Shown piece by piece: positions 20,508 through 31,991 of a stretch of 64,000 nucleotides of DNA. Source of the stretch: Staphylococcus sp. GSSP0090. GTDB taxonomy: Bacteria; Bacillota; Bacilli; Staphylococcales; Staphylococcaceae. The stretch spans positions 1 to 64,000 of the forward strand of contig NZ_JACBFD010000008.1 in the NCBI RefSeq assembly GCF_013391405.1, written 5' to 3'. The translations under genes and the position numbers were made by a program. How positions within the stretch are numbered: the first letter of the stretch is position 1; each line of letters begins with the position of its first letter. The notes below the pieces were generated by a model. The model worked only from the letters and a program-made list of their open reading frames with translations. It ran no database searches and was not told where the DNA came from.

Positions 20508-20792
20508 ATGCAAAACAAACTCATTCCAGGAATTTTATTAGGTGCTTTCATTGGAGGCGCAGCTACATTAGCTGATAAATCAACACGTCAATCTTTAAAA
20601 CAATCTATTAAAGATAGAAAAGAAGGCACGCGTTCTCAAAAACCTTCTGCAATCAATAACATTAAAGATGAAGTCTTATATTGGAAAGACGTTGTAGAAG
20701 AAATCAGACGCAACAATCCAGAATTAGAACGTTCAATTAAAGATGCGAAGAATACTTTTGTAGAACGTAAAAACAATCGTTTAAACGGTTAA
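20508..20792 (+). CDS. YtxH-domain small membrane-associated protein
   Basis: This 94-residue protein has one N-terminal hydrophobic segment with small residues (IPGILLGAFIGGAATLA), followed by a basic then amphipathic helical tail, as in YtxH/Gas-vesicle-like small proteins. No enzymatic motif is visible and the function is unknown. AGAGGAG precedes the ATG. It follows ptpA by six bases and is in the same transcript. Confidence 0.75.
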   Translation: MQNKLIPGILLGAFIGGAATLADKSTRQSLKQSIKDRKEGTRSQKPSAINNIKDEVLYWKDVVEEIRRNNPELERSIKDAKNTFVERKNNRLNG

Positions 20793-20834
20793 TTCTATTC
20801 ATATTTTAAACACATGATTCAATAATAGATTTAA

Positions 20835-20865
20835 GAGCCTGAGATGTATGACATATCTCAGGCTC
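20835..20865 (+). terminator. Terminator after the ptpA operon
   Basis: A perfect 11-bp stem (GAGCCTGAGAT / ATCTCAGGCTC) with a 9-base loop. The T-run after it is weak. Confidence 0.7.
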
Positions 20866-21055
20866 AATCATTATATTAACTTTTGTTTATGCTATTAAAA
20901 TTATATTTATCATGTACATATGCAAAATGCGACATGCTTATTAAGATAATTGTCAATTTTTCACAAAAAGAAATAGCATCACATATTTACCTAAACTATA
21001 TTTTAAAGTATATTAAAATGTATATTGCAAATACTAATACATAAGGAGATTAGAT

Positions 21056-22228
21056 ATGTCTAAAAAAGATAAAACAACTTCTAACTTTTTAAATGAAGCT
21101 AAAAGTGTAGAAGAAAATGACAAACAGTCTAATGAATCAAGCGACTCACAAATTGAACGTGACCGTACATACATCACACCTGATGAATTTAAATCTAAGT
21201 CACCTAAGAAAGACAATCAAGCATTCTTTGTCTCACGTATCAATAAACCAGCTAAATATACTAAGGATTCAAATTTTTTCTCTTACCTTGTATATAGAAT
21301 TGGTAAGGATGATGCATCAGGACTATCAGCACAGTTATCCTATTATTTCATGTTATCGTTATTCCCAATGTTACTATTCTTACTCTCCATCGTCCCTGTC
21401 GTTGGCGTAAAGCAATCAACGATTAGAGACTTAATAAAAGATCATGTACCTTCTGATTATGCACCTCAAGTTTCAAGCATAATTGGTGACATAATGGATA
21501 ATGCGAGTGGTGGTTTACTCTCTATCGGGTTAATTGCAGCATTATGGTCAGCATCTAATGGAATGACTGCGTTAATGAATGCCTTTAATGTAGCTTATGA
21601 CGTTGAAGATAGCCGAAACTTTGTCGTCGCTAAATTGTATAGTGTATTATTCACGCTTGCGATGGTTATCGTTATGCCCGTTGCACTTGTACTACCAACA
21701 TTTGGCCAACAAATTGGCGATCTCTTATTTGGTCCACTAGGTCTCGGAGACCAAGTGAAATGGTTGTTTGATACAATCCGTTTTGTATTACCTGTCATTG
21801 TCGTCCTTATAGCATTTATGGTGTTATATACATTAGCACCTAATGTTAAAATTAAATTAATGTCTGTTATTCCAGGTGCAATATTTGCAACGATTGTCTT
21901 CCTAGGCGGTTCATATTTATTTGGTATTTATATTTCAAACTTTGCTAATTATTCTAAAACATACGGTAGTATTGCTGGTATTATCATCTTAATGTTATGG
22001 TTATACATTACCGGTTTCATCATCATTATTGGAGCTGAAATCAATGCCATTTTCCATCAACGAAAAGTGGTATCAGGAAAAACACCTGAAGAACAAACCT
22101 TAGATGATATCGAACACAATAGAAATACATCTATAGCAAATAATCAAGATTCTGAAAATAAAGATACAGATATTAAATCTTCAAACCAAACAGATGACGA
22201 TGAGGATACATCGAAAAACAAAGCATAA
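21056..22228 (+). CDS. YihY/BrkB (Rbn) family membrane protein
   Basis: This 390-residue protein has a charged cytoplasmic N-terminus of about 75 residues and six membrane segments. Family motifs are LSYYFMLSLFPMLLFLLS, ALWSASNGMTALMNAFNVAYDVE and YGSIAGIIILMLWLYITGFIIIIGAEINA. It ends in a long acidic, disordered tail. The family was once called ribonuclease BN, but that name came from a mistaken assignment; the true role is unknown, possibly a transporter. ATAAGGAG precedes the ATG. It is transcribed alone. Confidence 0.88.
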   Translation: MSKKDKTTSNFLNEAKSVEENDKQSNESSDSQIERDRTYITPDEFKSKSPKKDNQAFFVSRINKPAKYTKDSNFFSYLVYRIGKDDASGLSAQLSYYFMLSLFPMLLFLLSIVPVVGVKQSTIRDLIKDHVPSDYAPQVSSIIGDIMDNASGGLLSIGLIAALWSASNGMTALMNAFNVAYDVEDSRNFVVAKLYSVLFTLAMVIVMPVALVLPTFGQQIGDLLFGPLGLGDQVKWLFDTIRFVLPVIVVLIAFMVLYTLAPNVKIKLMSVIPGAIFATIVFLGGSYLFGIYISNFANYSKTYGSIAGIIILMLWLYITGFIIIIGAEINAIFHQRKVVSGKTPEEQTLDDIEHNRNTSIANNQDSENKDTDIKSSNQTDDDEDTSKNKA

Positions 22229-22235
22229 TATATCA

Positions 22236-22276
22236 ACACGCCTCAAATCAATGCAATGTCATTGTTTGAGGCGTGT
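22236..22276 (+). terminator. Terminator after the YihY/BrkB gene
   Basis: A 12-bp stem (ACACGCCTCAAA / TTTGAGGCGTGT) is followed by TATATTTC. Confidence 0.75.
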
Positions 22277-22296
22277 TATATTTCATATCACAAAAT

Positions 22297-22348
22297 AAAA
22301 AGCTAAAACAACGCGTATATGTAGCATACGTGCTTGTTTTAGCTTTTT
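22297..22348 (-). terminator. Terminator after vraR
   Basis: The inverted repeat AAAAAGCTAAAACAA / TTGTTTTAGCTTTTT (15 bp) encloses a second short palindrome (GCGTATATGTAGCATACGTGC). It closes the vraUTSR operon. Confidence 0.8.
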
Positions 22349-22371
22349 AGCTGTTTAATGTTTTATCCTTG

Positions 22372-23001
22372 CTATTGAATTAAATTGTGTTGGAATGCAT
22401 ATATGACAGCTTGAGTTCTATCTTGAACTTCTAGTTTACTTAGAATGTTACTTACGTGTGTTTTTACTGTTTTAATCGTAATATGTGAAGCGCTAGCAAT
22501 TTCTTGATTTGAGTAACCCTTTGCAATAAGTAATAGAATCTCCATTTCACGTTCTGTTAACATCTCATACAATTCAGCACGTTGTTTCATTCTATTTCTC
22601 ATTTTCACTAGGACTTCTGCTTCAAATACGGATTCATTATTATAGGTCTTACGAATCGCTTCTGCTATATCACTGGCACTCGTTGTTTTTAATATATAAC
22701 TATCTACACCGGAATCGAGTGCTCGATATACTTCATTATCTTCAATATAACTCGTGAGCATGACGACTTTGATATGTGGCAAGTCTTTTTTAACTTGTTC
22801 AGTTGCTTCAACACCATCCATATCATCCATAAGTAAGTCCATTAAAATTAAGTCTGGTTTCAGTTCATGTGCTTTTTCAATTGCATCTTTCCCTGACTTA
22901 CCTTCCCCAACAACATCGATATCTGTTTGTGTGGATAAATAACTAGAAATACCTATTCGAACCATTTCATGATCATCAACAAATAATACTTTAATCGGCA
23001 T
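22372..23001 (-). CDS. vraR: Cell-wall stress response regulator VraR
   Basis: This NarL/LuxR-type response regulator activates cell-wall synthesis and antibiotic tolerance genes when the wall is damaged. It has 209 residues. The receiver domain has D9/D10, the phosphorylation site D55 (LILMDLLM), the T/S and K105-type conserved residues, and the DNA-binding domain has [22 protein letters not shown] with the recognition helix in [14 protein letters not shown]. Its start overlaps the end of vraS by 11 bases, so the two are translationally coupled. It is the last gene of the operon. Confidence 0.96.
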   Translation of the reverse strand: MPIKVLFVDDHEMVRIGISSYLSTQTDIDVVGEGKSGKDAIEKAHELKPDLILMDLLMDDMDGVEATEQVKKDLPHIKVVMLTSYIEDNEVYRALDSGVDSYILKTTSASDIAEAIRKTYNNESVFEAEVLVKMRNRMKQRAELYEMLTEREMEILLLIAKGYSNQEIASASHITIKTVKTHVSNILSKLEVQDRTQAVIYAFQHNLIQ

Positions 23002-24034
23002 ATGAATCCTCCTTATTTAATGGTGCTTTCACTTCAATTCTTGTACCCGCGTCCGGTAAAGAAACAATATGGAATGTTGCACCTATTTCAAGTGCACGTT
23101 CACGCATGTTTTTCAATCCATAACTTTGTTCTACCTTATCATCTACATTAAAACCTTTACCATTATCTTGTATTCTCAATAACAGATATTCTTCCCTATT
23201 AAACAATTCAATCGTAACTTTCGTACCTTTTGAATGTCTTAATGTATTGGAAATGGCTTCTTGTGTGATACGAAACAAATGATCTTCTATACCTTTTGGC
23301 ACTTTAAATTCTTCAATATCATGTACCACTTTCATTGGTACTTTTTTCTGTAAATCAACGACTAAATCTTTAATTCCCTCACCTAACGATTTATCTTTCA
23401 AGCCTATAGGCCTTAAGTGTAATAACAAGGCTCTCATTTCTAATTGTGAATCTTGAATCATTTTTTCTAATACGGGGATTTGTTGATCTAATGGTGCCTT
23501 CAATTCAGTCTCTTTGATTGCAGATAACATCATACTTGCTGCGAATAATTGTTGGCTAACTGAGTCGTGTAATTCACGCGCTAACCGTTGACGTTCGTCT
23601 TCTATAATTTTTTTAACTTTAACGTCATTGATATTATAAGATTCGTTCGTAAGGTTCTGCGTTTTCATTCTTAATTTATGTACTTCTTGATTTAATGGCA
23701 CAAGCGTTTGATATAATTCAATGGTTTCATTATATAATTCAATATTTTGATCATTGATACCCACTGTTTGGCCTTCTATTGAACGTTCAATTTGGTCTTT
23801 CAACCAGTGATTTTGCTGATTAATTTTATAAGCTAGGACTGACCCTACAATAATACAGAGCAAAATGACCATTAAGTTTAAAAATAAAAGCACAGGTATG
23901 CCAAATATTTGAGTATAAAACATACCTTGAAAATACATTATATTAACAAACACTTTATCAATAAAGAATATGGCAAAAAATGTACTGTATACTAATATCA
24001 ACATGGATCCGATGGCTCTAAAATAGTGATTCAT
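22991..24034 (-). CDS. vraS: Cell-wall stress sensor histidine kinase VraS
   Basis: This membrane histidine kinase of the HPK7 type responds to inhibition of peptidoglycan synthesis. The 347-residue protein has two N-terminal membrane segments with a very short extracellular loop (about 13-35 and 41-66), then a coiled-coil. The dimerisation/phosphorylation box is [14 protein letters not shown] (H156), and the ATPase domain has DNGKGF and the GLKNMRERA box. Lack of a real sensor domain fits the intramembrane-sensing class. It overlaps vraT by 4 bases and vraR by 11. Confidence 0.96.
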   Translation of the reverse strand: MNHYFRAIGSMLILVYSTFFAIFFIDKVFVNIMYFQGMFYTQIFGIPVLLFLNLMVILLCIIVGSVLAYKINQQNHWLKDQIERSIEGQTVGINDQNIELYNETIELYQTLVPLNQEVHKLRMKTQNLTNESYNINDVKVKKIIEDERQRLARELHDSVSQQLFAASMMLSAIKETELKAPLDQQIPVLEKMIQDSQLEMRALLLHLRPIGLKDKSLGEGIKDLVVDLQKKVPMKVVHDIEEFKVPKGIEDHLFRITQEAISNTLRHSKGTKVTIELFNREEYLLLRIQDNGKGFNVDDKVEQSYGLKNMRERALEIGATFHIVSLPDAGTRIEVKAPLNKEDSYAD

Positions 24035-24732
24035 TTATAAATCACCTCAACATCACCTAAAAATGATGAAACATAAATATTTACGGCATAGTTCTCTGCT
24101 TTTGTTTCTTCAACGACCTTAATATTATTATTCTCCACTTTATACGAAGTTTCATTTACATAGGCATTCCCATATAACGTTGTGAAATGTAATATAATAT
24201 TATAGTTTAGTGGTACGATAATTTGAACTTTCCCAACGATATGTCGAATCACGATTGTATTATTTTCTTTAATGTTCGCTGCTTTTGACATATCAATATG
24301 AATATCACCAATACCATGTTGAATCTGTAAGTCTTCCCATTTATAAACATATACGGGTGAACGTTGCTCACCAAACCATTTTTGTTTTATAAATTCTGGT
24401 GAATCTACTTCTTCTTCCGTTGCAGTAATTTTTAACGGTTTAAATTTATAAATAACATATCTAACTATGAGTACAATTAGAAATATAAATAATATAATAA
24501 TTGTATACTTATTAGATAATAAGGTGAATGCAATTAATAACACACCTATCCAAAATGCTAATAAACCACGTACTTTATGAAAATAGATATAACCCACATA
24601 AACTAAAATGCAACCCAATAATAACACAAGTAAAAAGCCAATTTTTTCAAAGAAAATATAATAAAAATTGGCAATAATCATTAATGCTGTAAATACAATA
24701 AGCATCTCTGTGGATATATATTTATGAGTCAT
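24031..24732 (-). CDS. vraT: VraT, LiaF-like membrane regulator of VraSR
   Basis: This 233-residue protein (also called YvqF) works with VraS and is needed for the cell-wall stress response in S. aureus. It has four hydrophobic segments in the first 100 residues and a C-terminal beta-rich cytoplasmic domain of the LiaF type ([31 protein letters not shown], ending with [10 protein letters not shown]). The ATGA overlap with vraS shows translational coupling. Confidence 0.93.
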   Translation of the reverse strand: MTHKYISTEMLIVFTALMIIANFYYIFFEKIGFLLVLLLGCILVYVGYIYFHKVRGLLAFWIGVLLIAFTLLSNKYTIIILFIFLIVLIVRYVIYKFKPLKITATEEEVDSPEFIKQKWFGEQRSPVYVYKWEDLQIQHGIGDIHIDMSKAANIKENNTIVIRHIVGKVQIIVPLNYNIILHFTTLYGNAYVNETSYKVENNNIKVVEETKAENYAVNIYVSSFLGDVEVIYK

Positions 24733-24748
24733 GTTTCGCCACCTTTCT

Positions 24749-25135
24749 TTAAGCGACTAAACTGATACGTTCGATTAAATCACATTCAGTTTCAATATTT
24801 GCACGTTCAACCGCCTGATGAGATAAATCGGATTCAATTCTCGCATAGTCTGCTTCCATTTCGTTCAATTCTGTTTTTATTTTTTCTATTTCAGTGTGCT
24901 CTATTTCTTGGGCACAGTAAATGTAATCTTCATCTATCATATCAATGTATTTATTTTCTAGAGATAAAGTTAAGCTGTCTATCAGTTTTTCAACATACGC
25001 TTTTCTTTCAATTAAATATTTTATGTACATTTCAATGCTTCTCAATTTTTTATCCAAATACTGTCTATATTCTACTAAACTAGTGTAAAAAGTTTTTTTG
25101 GTCATTTTGTCTAAATAAGTCGTAATATAATTCAT
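24749..25135 (-). CDS. vraU: VraU, first gene of the vra operon
   Basis: This 128-residue, highly charged, almost wholly helical protein has no membrane segment and no enzyme motif. Coiled-coil stretches cover most of it, for example KIKTELNEMEADYARIESDL. Position identifies it: it is the first gene of the four-gene operon vraU-vraT-vraS-vraR, 16 bases before vraT. Its role is unclear; in S. aureus it is reported as dispensable for vancomycin-related phenotypes, as far as I recall. GAGGTG precedes the ATG. Confidence 0.88.
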   Translation of the reverse strand: MNYITTYLDKMTKKTFYTSLVEYRQYLDKKLRSIEMYIKYLIERKAYVEKLIDSLTLSLENKYIDMIDEDYIYCAQEIEHTEIEKIKTELNEMEADYARIESDLSHQAVERANIETECDLIERISLVA

Positions 25136-25168
25136 AGAATCACCTCATGATTGATTAGATTCTATTAT

Positions 25169-25204
25169 AAAAAATTTCCGGAACCATTGATATAGGCTCC
25201 GGAA
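25169..25204 (-). terminator. Terminator of map, close to the vra operon start
   Basis: On the minus strand TTCCGGAGCC pairs with GGTTCCGGAA over 10 bp (one G-U pair), followed by ATTTTTTATAA. The repeated TCCGGAACCAT seen on the plus strand is simply the two arms. It lies only about 35 bases before vraU, so the vra promoter must overlap or adjoin it. Confidence 0.75.
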
Positions 25205-25238
25205 CCATCTTATATTAGGACTTTAGACCGAAACAAGA

Positions 25239-26075
<837 letters not shown>

Positions 26076-26160
26076 CTATAGTTTAACATTTTACAGATAT
26101 GAATAACACGTCGACTCACCATTATGAATTAATATCTGACTATATTTTAGGAGCTTTTAT

Positions 26161-27147
26161 ATGAATGATAACTGGTATAAAAACATTATCGGCGCTCGTA
26201 CGATTAAAACGGGATTAGCCACATTTCTGACTGCGCTATTTTGTTTAGCTTTAAACTTAAATCCAATATTCGCCATACTAACTGCTATCGTGACGATTGA
26301 ACCTACAGCCAAGGCTTCACTAAAAAAGGGCTATCGTCGATTACCAGCAACGATTATTGGCGCTTTATTTGCCGTTATATTTACGTTTATATTTGGGGAT
26401 CAATCTCCATTCGCGTATGCTTTTAGTGCAACATTCACAATCATTTTATGTACCAAACTCAATTTACAAGTGGGTACAACCGTAGCCACATTAACGGCGA
26501 TGGCTATGATTCCGGGTATTCACGAAGCCTATTTCTTTAATTTCTTTTCTAGATTATTAACTGCTCTGATTGGGCTTGTAACAGCTGGTTTGGTGAACTT
26601 TATCATTTTACCTCCAAAATATTATGATCAAGTAGAATCTTCAATCAATTTGACAGAATCCAAAATGTACGAACTTTTTGAGTTACGTATGCGACAATTA
26701 TTACTTGGTAAATTTACAAAAGGCGCACCTTATCGCCAATTAAATCAATTAATTGATTTAAATCAAAAAGTAGAAACCTTACTTTCTTATCAAAAAGATG
26801 AACTCAGCTATCACAAACACCACGATTCAGAATGGATCCAACTCAAAGCACTCACTACACGTGCACACACAAATAGATTATTTATTACACATTTATCCAA
26901 TTTAGTTTATTTACCAAAAGATACGATGATTACATTCACAAATGATGAAAAATTGGCGATTTTGAGTATCGCACAAAGTATTAATCATATCTATTCAACT
27001 GGGCATTTTGAACGTAAGAAACAACATGCCTCTTTACTTAAAATGTCTGTTAAAGGTTTAGATGAATTTGACAGCAACCAACTGAAAAGTCATGTGATTT
27101 ATGAAATCCTGTTGATTTATCGCATATTAGACAATCGTTTTGCATAA
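26161..27147 (+). CDS. UPF0421/DUF939 (ArAE_1) membrane protein
   Basis: This 328-residue protein belongs to UPF0421, whose function is unknown. It has four to five N-terminal membrane segments (about 15-150), among them the [29 protein letters not shown] region, and a C-terminal helical cytoplasmic half. It is a paralogue of the protein encoded at 4543-5637; this one is the closer match to the family type. AGGAG lies before the ATG. Transport of aromatic compounds is a family-level suggestion only. Confidence 0.85.
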   Translation: MNDNWYKNIIGARTIKTGLATFLTALFCLALNLNPIFAILTAIVTIEPTAKASLKKGYRRLPATIIGALFAVIFTFIFGDQSPFAYAFSATFTIILCTKLNLQVGTTVATLTAMAMIPGIHEAYFFNFFSRLLTALIGLVTAGLVNFIILPPKYYDQVESSINLTESKMYELFELRMRQLLLGKFTKGAPYRQLNQLIDLNQKVETLLSYQKDELSYHKHHDSEWIQLKALTTRAHTNRLFITHLSNLVYLPKDTMITFTNDEKLAILSIAQSINHIYSTGHFERKKQHASLLKMSVKGLDEFDSNQLKSHVIYEILLIYRILDNRFA

Positions 27148-27168
27148 ATTTCACCATTATCTTAAATT

Positions 27169-27226
27169 TAAAAAAGCACGCTCGTATCAGGATATGTTCA
27201 TATCACTTTACGAGTGTGCTTTATTT
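27169..27226. terminator. Bidirectional terminator between the UPF0421 gene and gatD
   Basis: A 14-16 bp stem (AAAGCACGCTCGTA / TACGAGTGTGCTTT, one G-U pair) has an A-run on the left and TTTATTTAT on the right. Confidence 0.75.
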
Positions 27227-27231
27227 ATATG

Positions 27232-27951
27232 TTACTTTTTAGTTACGCGATTAACAATCACTTGTTTGGCTGCTTCTTCTTCAGTATTATCTACTTGCTT
27301 AGGCTCAAAAATAATACCTTTGCGCTCACATGCTTTTTCTAATAGATAATCAGTGATTTCATGATTTTTTGGTAATATTGGCCCATGTAAATAGGTACCC
27401 AATAAATTTTTATAATGAATGCCTTCTTTTGCATCTTCGTCATTATTACCATAACCATGTGTCACATGACCTAATGTACCAAATTGATGATATGTGCGAC
27501 CGCCATGATTTTCAAAACCTACAATTGTTCCAAAAGTATCACTTTCAATCACAATATCACCTGTGAGACGGTTAGTTTGTGACTCAGTATAAAAGTCTAA
27601 AATATTTAAACCTGCTAATTCTGTACCATCAGGTGTAATATATTTACTGCCCAAAAACTGATAGCCACCACAAATTGTCAATCCAGGCATTCCATCTTCT
27701 ATAGCGTCTTTCAATACTGTTTTTATTTTACTTAATTCTTTCGTAGCTAAAGCTTGTTCTCTATCACTACCGCCGCCAATAAAAAATATATCACAGTTAT
27801 CTAATGTGATACCTTCTGTTTCATTGATATCGACTACATTTAATTTAATATTTCTCAATTTAGCGCGTTGTCTTAACGCAATGATATTACCAATATCACT
27901 ATATAAATTTAATTTATCAGGCATAAAATGATAAACGGTTAATTCATTCAT
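27232..27951 (-). CDS. gatD: Lipid II isoglutaminyl synthase, glutaminase subunit GatD
   Basis: GatD releases ammonia from glutamine for amidation of the stem-peptide D-glutamate by MurT, which is needed for normal peptidoglycan cross-linking and for resistance. The 239-residue protein is a class-I-like glutamine amidotransferase (CobB/CobQ-like). It has catalytic C94 in [12 protein letters not shown] and H189 in GTYLHGP. Its ATG overlaps the murT stop by four bases, matching the known murT-gatD operon and the stable MurT/GatD complex. Confidence 0.95.
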   Translation of the reverse strand: MNELTVYHFMPDKLNLYSDIGNIIALRQRAKLRNIKLNVVDINETEGITLDNCDIFFIGGGSDREQALATKELSKIKTVLKDAIEDGMPGLTICGGYQFLGSKYITPDGTELAGLNILDFYTESQTNRLTGDIVIESDTFGTIVGFENHGGRTYHQFGTLGHVTHGYGNNDEDAKEGIHYKNLLGTYLHGPILPKNHEITDYLLEKACERKGIIFEPKQVDNTEEEAAKQVIVNRVTKK

Positions 27952-29267
27952 TTCGCTTTGACCTCCTCAAAAGAGTGGTTTAATTGTTCTAACATAGGTG
28001 CGAGCGAAGTATAGTTTGGAATTGCTACTGTAAAACTTTCTTTATATTCCATGGATTTAGCCGTCGCTTTATAAATATCGCGCTCTAAGATCACAGGTAC
28101 AGTAACACCAGCTAATTTTAATCTTAATTGTAGTTCTTCTGCTCTTGTTCCTGTAACAATAATTGTCTCTATTTGTTGTCTAGTTAGTTTTTCAAAATCT
28201 GCATCATATATCCATGATGTATCTCTTCCATCTGCCGCATTATCATTTAAACTTATAAGGTAAACTTTACTACCACTTAATTGTTCCCCAACTGAGAGGC
28301 TTGCGTTCATACCTGCAGGATTTTTCGCTAAGTTGATCATAGCTTCTTTGCTATCTTTTTTAAAATATTGCATACGCCCATTATCTGATGTATACGTTTC
28401 AAAACCTTTTCTGATTCCATCATCATTAATGCCTAGCTCTCTTAATACAGCGTATGCAGCTATCGCATTATAAGCATTAAAGTCACCGGCAATTTTCATA
28501 TTAAACGTTGTAGACCAAATATTTAAATTTATAAATGGTGTCAATGTAAATGAAGATACTTCATATTGCGTATCCTCACGTTTAAAACCACATTCACAGT
28601 GATAATGACCAATTTGATTATATTGGATATAATCATAATGCAGTAAACGCCCGCAGTTTGGACAATAACGACTTTCATTCATTGTACTTTGCTCAAATTC
28701 ATGTGCGTGTGCTTTCATCCCATAGTATACAACTGTGTCGCTTGCAATTTTCAATCTACTCACAAATGGATCATCTGCATTCAATAATAATTTAATACCT
28801 TTATTATTAATCGCTTTCGCTATGTTATTCACCATTATATCGATCTCACCAAAACGGTCCATTTGATCACGGAAGAAATTCGTAACTACCATCATGGTCG
28901 GTGTTACTTCGTTAAGCACTCTTGGAATTGAGCCTTCGTCAATTTCAATGACTGCGATTTTAGTGTTTTTGTTATTTTGCAATATGAAAGCAGACGTGAT
29001 ACCTGCCGCCATATTTGCACCTTCATTATTATGTATGATATCTATATCATTGGCTTTTAATGTATGACCGATTAGGTTTGAAGTGGTCGTTTTCCCATTT
29101 GTACCACTTATAAAAACAATCTCATCAACTTGAGATGCTAACTTTCTTAATATATTTTTATCTACTCTTCTAGCCACTTGACCTGGCAAGTCTGTACCTT
29201 TTTTACCAGCAGCTTTACTTGCTTGCCTTGCCAATTTCGCTAAGCGGGTTGCAGTCCAGTATCTCAT
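27948..29267 (-). CDS. murT: Lipid II isoglutaminyl synthase subunit MurT
   Basis: MurT is a Mur-ligase homologue that uses ATP to activate the D-glutamate of lipid II and ammonia from GatD to make D-isoglutamine. The 439-residue protein has the Mur ATP-binding loop [15 protein letters not shown] and the central domain with an inserted zinc ribbon, [10 protein letters not shown] and HCECG (four cysteines). The C-terminal domain has NPAGMNASL and [16 protein letters not shown]. It is the promoter-proximal gene of murT-gatD and is divergent from ftnA. Confidence 0.95.
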   Translation of the reverse strand: MRYWTATRLAKLARQASKAAGKKGTDLPGQVARRVDKNILRKLASQVDEIVFISGTNGKTTTSNLIGHTLKANDIDIIHNNEGANMAAGITSAFILQNNKNTKIAVIEIDEGSIPRVLNEVTPTMMVVTNFFRDQMDRFGEIDIMVNNIAKAINNKGIKLLLNADDPFVSRLKIASDTVVYYGMKAHAHEFEQSTMNESRYCPNCGRLLHYDYIQYNQIGHYHCECGFKREDTQYEVSSFTLTPFINLNIWSTTFNMKIAGDFNAYNAIAAYAVLRELGINDDGIRKGFETYTSDNGRMQYFKKDSKEAMINLAKNPAGMNASLSVGEQLSGSKVYLISLNDNAADGRDTSWIYDADFEKLTRQQIETIIVTGTRAEELQLRLKLAGVTVPVILERDIYKATAKSMEYKESFTVAIPNYTSLAPMLEQLNHSFEEVKAK

Positions 29268-29433
29268 TTAGCTCCTCCTCTACTCTTCACTCAAATATTA
29301 TAACACGATTATGTTGTATTCCAAACAATTCTCAATCCAATTTACGCGAGTCTTTTTCAATTAAAGTAGTGTATAATTTACTATGCAGTCGAGTTTTGCT
29401 ATACTGAAAAAAAGTATAGGAGGCTTATTAATT

Positions 29434-29937
29434 ATGTTAAACAAAGAACTATTAGAAGCTTTAAATGAACAAATGAATCATGAATTTTATGCTGCTCACG
29501 CATATATGGCAATGGCTGCTTATTGTGACGACAATTCATATGAAGGATTTGCAAATTTTTATATTCAACAAGCTAAAGAAGAAAGATTCCATGGTAAAAA
29601 AATATATGACTATATTAATGATCGTGGTGAACATGCTTTATTCACAGCAATTCCTGCACCAAAAACAGAATTCAACAGTATCTTAGAAACGTTTGAAGAT
29701 GGTTTGGCTCAAGAACAAGACGTTACTCGTAGATTCTATAATTTATCAGACTTAGCTAACAAAGATAGAGATTATGCTACAATTTCATTTTTAAATTGGT
29801 TCTTAGATGAACAAGTTGAAGAAGAAGCTATGTTTGATACACATATCGATTACTTAAATCGCATTGGTGATGATAGTAATACACTTTACCTATATGAAAA
29901 AGAGTTAGCTGCACGTTCATTTGATGAAACAGAATAA
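29434..29937 (+). CDS. ftnA: Ferritin FtnA
   Basis: This iron-storage protein oxidises Fe2+ and stores it as mineral in a 24-mer shell. The 167-residue protein has the four-helix bundle with ferroxidase ligands in [20 protein letters not shown], the [13 protein letters not shown] segment (E and H), and [13 protein letters not shown]. The ATG at 29434 follows AGGAGG; a longer frame starting at 29383 lacks such a site. PerR and Fur control ftnA in S. aureus, but I found no convincing operator here. A clear hairpin ends the gene. Confidence 0.95.
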   Translation: MLNKELLEALNEQMNHEFYAAHAYMAMAAYCDDNSYEGFANFYIQQAKEERFHGKKIYDYINDRGEHALFTAIPAPKTEFNSILETFEDGLAQEQDVTRRFYNLSDLANKDRDYATISFLNWFLDEQVEEEAMFDTHIDYLNRIGDDSNTLYLYEKELAARSFDETE

Positions 29938-29968
29938 TTAATATGCAATATACAATAATTTAAGTATC

Positions 29969-30007
29969 AAAAATGCACGCCATACATTGTTTATGGTGTG
30001 CATTTTT
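29969..30007 (+). terminator. Terminator after ftnA
   Basis: AAAATGCACGCCATA pairs with TATGGTGTGCATTTT (one G-U pair), with a 7-base loop and a trailing T-run. Confidence 0.85.
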
Positions 30008-30110
30008 AATTACTGAAGACATTGACCTAATTCAATTCCATTAACTTGACTCTCTTTAGTTTATTCTATAAAGTCATAACATATTCCATTATAGAAAGGA
30101 ACCTTGCTTC

Positions 30111-30665
30111 ATGAGTAACGACGCATTTATAGCTTTAGATTTTGAAACTGCGAACGGTAAACGTACGAGTATTTGTGCTGTTGGTATGGTTAAAGTAGTG
30201 AATCATCAGATAACAGAGTCATTCTATACGCTTGTTAATCCTAATGACTATTTCTCGCAACAAAATATCGCAGTACATGGCATACACCCTAAGGATGTTG
30301 AAGATGCTCCTACATTCCAGACAGTTTATCCTTATATGATGCAATTTATCGGCGATTTACCTGTTGTTGCACATAATGCCGCATTTGATATGAGTGTGCT
30401 ACACGAAAGCATCAATGCTTTTGGGTTTGATACACCAAACATGACTTATTTTTGCTCGTTACAACTTTCAAGAAGAACAGTAGAAAATCATCGTTATGGT
30501 TTAAATTATATGATGCAATATTATAATTTAGATTTCCATGGACATCATGACGCTCTAAATGATGCTAAAGCATGTGCCATGATTACGTTTCGTCTCTTAA
30601 AACATTATGATGATTTAACGAGTATGTTGAACATCTATGGCAAGGATTTAAAAGATAAAGATTAG
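30111..30665 (+). CDS. DnaQ-like 3'-5' exonuclease (DEDDh)
   Basis: This is a stand-alone exonuclease of the DNA polymerase III epsilon family. The 184-residue protein has the DEDDh motifs: FIALDFETAN (Exo I), VVAHNAAFDMSVL (Exo II), and HDALNDAKAC with the catalytic histidine in FHGHHDALNDA (Exo III). It could act in DNA repair or RNA turnover; the substrate is not known. AAAGGAA precedes the ATG. It is convergent with dinB, and no clear terminator is seen between them. Confidence 0.85.
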   Translation: MSNDAFIALDFETANGKRTSICAVGMVKVVNHQITESFYTLVNPNDYFSQQNIAVHGIHPKDVEDAPTFQTVYPYMMQFIGDLPVVAHNAAFDMSVLHESINAFGFDTPNMTYFCSLQLSRRTVENHRYGLNYMMQYYNLDFHGHHDALNDAKACAMITFRLLKHYDDLTSMLNIYGKDLKDKD

Positions 30666-30725
30666 CATAATTGCATTGTAATGATAGTAAAATGGCTTTC
30701 CCACTTTAAGTCATTGTTTAACTTA

Positions 30726-31796
30726 TTAAATATAATCGTAAATGGTCATATTTTCATATGTCGCTTTTTCAAGATTACCGACAGTTACCCCTACAAGTCG
30801 AATAGGTGTTTCCGGGTTTTTTAATTCTGTATATAAATGATATGCGATATTGTATATATCAGTTTCTGTACGAACTGGATCTCTAAGACTACGTTGCTTA
30901 GACAGGGATTCAAATTTAAATGTTTTAATTTTTACAGTTACCGTTTTCCCGGATTTTTGTAATTTAGCTAGTCGTTCTGCTGTTTTAGTGCTTAGTTCCC
31001 ATATTTTTTGTAAAATTTCTTCATCATCATTCATATCTGTGGCAAATGTGCGTTCTGTACCAACGGACTTTCTTATTCTTGTCGGCTTAACAGGATTATG
31101 ATCTATTCCCCTTGCTTTATTATATAAGCCATGCCCACGCTTACCAAATAATCTAATAAGGTCACGTTCACTTTGATTATATAAATCTTGCCCCGTAAAA
31201 ATATCTTCTTGATGCATTTTTTGTTTTGATGCTTTACCCACACCAGGAAAATCTCCAATATCTAATCCCATTAATATATCATGCACATTTCTATAATCAA
31301 TAATCGTTAAACCATTAGGCTTGTTCATCCCACTGGCTAATTTAGCTAAAAATTTATTATAAGAAACGCCAGCTGATGAAGTAAGCATTGTCTCTTCATA
31401 AATATCTCGTCTAATATATTGTGCAATGCGGGATGCTGGTAAATCCGGTCTAACAAGATGCGTAATATCTAAGTAAGCTTCATCCAACGATAACGGTTCA
31501 ACAACCTCTGTATAGCTTTTAAATATTTTCATTATCTTTTCAGATGCGGCTTTATAAGCTTCAAACCTTGGCGTTACGTAATATCCGTTAGGACATAGTT
31601 TATGTGCTTGTGCAGTGGGCATCGCAGAATGCACACCATATTGCCTTGCCTCATATGATGCCGTTGAAACGACGCCTCTTCCACTCGCTTTACCTCCAAC
31701 AATGACAGGTTTGCCTTTGAGCTTAGGATTATCTCTCATTTCAACTTGTGCGAAAAAATAGTCCATATCAATATGTATAATTCTTCTTTCTGACAA
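30726..31796 (-). CDS. dinB: DNA polymerase IV (Y family)
   Basis: This is an error-prone translesion polymerase. The 356-residue protein has the Y-family catalytic residues in [14 protein letters not shown] and [13 protein letters not shown], the [14 protein letters not shown] block, the HhH in [13 protein letters not shown], and the little-finger domain to the end. The start is best read as TTG at 31796, because AAGGAGGTG lies seven bases before it and a GTG further upstream is in that site. The length then equals what I remember for S. aureus. It carries no obvious GAACN4GTTC operator just upstream. Confidence 0.94.
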   Translation of the reverse strand: MSERRIIHIDMDYFFAQVEMRDNPKLKGKPVIVGGKASGRGVVSTASYEARQYGVHSAMPTAQAHKLCPNGYYVTPRFEAYKAASEKIMKIFKSYTEVVEPLSLDEAYLDITHLVRPDLPASRIAQYIRRDIYEETMLTSSAGVSYNKFLAKLASGMNKPNGLTIIDYRNVHDILMGLDIGDFPGVGKASKQKMHQEDIFTGQDLYNQSERDLIRLFGKRGHGLYNKARGIDHNPVKPTRIRKSVGTERTFATDMNDDEEILQKIWELSTKTAERLAKLQKSGKTVTVKIKTFKFESLSKQRSLRDPVRTETDIYNIAYHLYTELKNPETPIRLVGVTVGNLEKATYENMTIYDYI

Positions 31797-31886
31797 TGCC
31801 CACACCTCCTTAATTTAATAGATTTATTAATTGTTTTGTTATTATCTTACATGCTCTATTCCCTTTTTTCCTAGAATTTGCTCAAT

Positions 31887-31972
31887 AAAAAAAGGAACAG
31901 TACACGTTTGAATGTATCAATTTGAATTTAGTATTCAAATGATCAATGATTCAAACGGAGCTGATCCTTTTC
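31887..31972 (-). terminator. Long hairpin terminator after the DUF3267 gene
   Basis: Two arms of about 40 bases pair in blocks (AAAAGGA/TCCTTTT, CAG/CTG, CGTTTGAAT/ATTCAAACG, ATTTGAAT/ATTCAAAT), and the minus strand ends in a T-run. It is unusually long for a simple terminator. Confidence 0.6.
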
Positions 31973-31991
31973 CATAGTTATATTCATCTCG

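Noticed and set aside
25175..25212. Direct repeat TCCGGAACCAT occurring twice, considered as a possible repeat element.
   Set aside because: The two copies are the arms of a terminator hairpin after map, since TCCGGA is itself palindromic.
29289..29312. Possible PerR/Fur box in ATTATAACACGATTATG between murT and ftnA.
   Set aside because: Only the left half fits the PerR consensus; the right half mismatches at most positions, so it is not reported as an operator.
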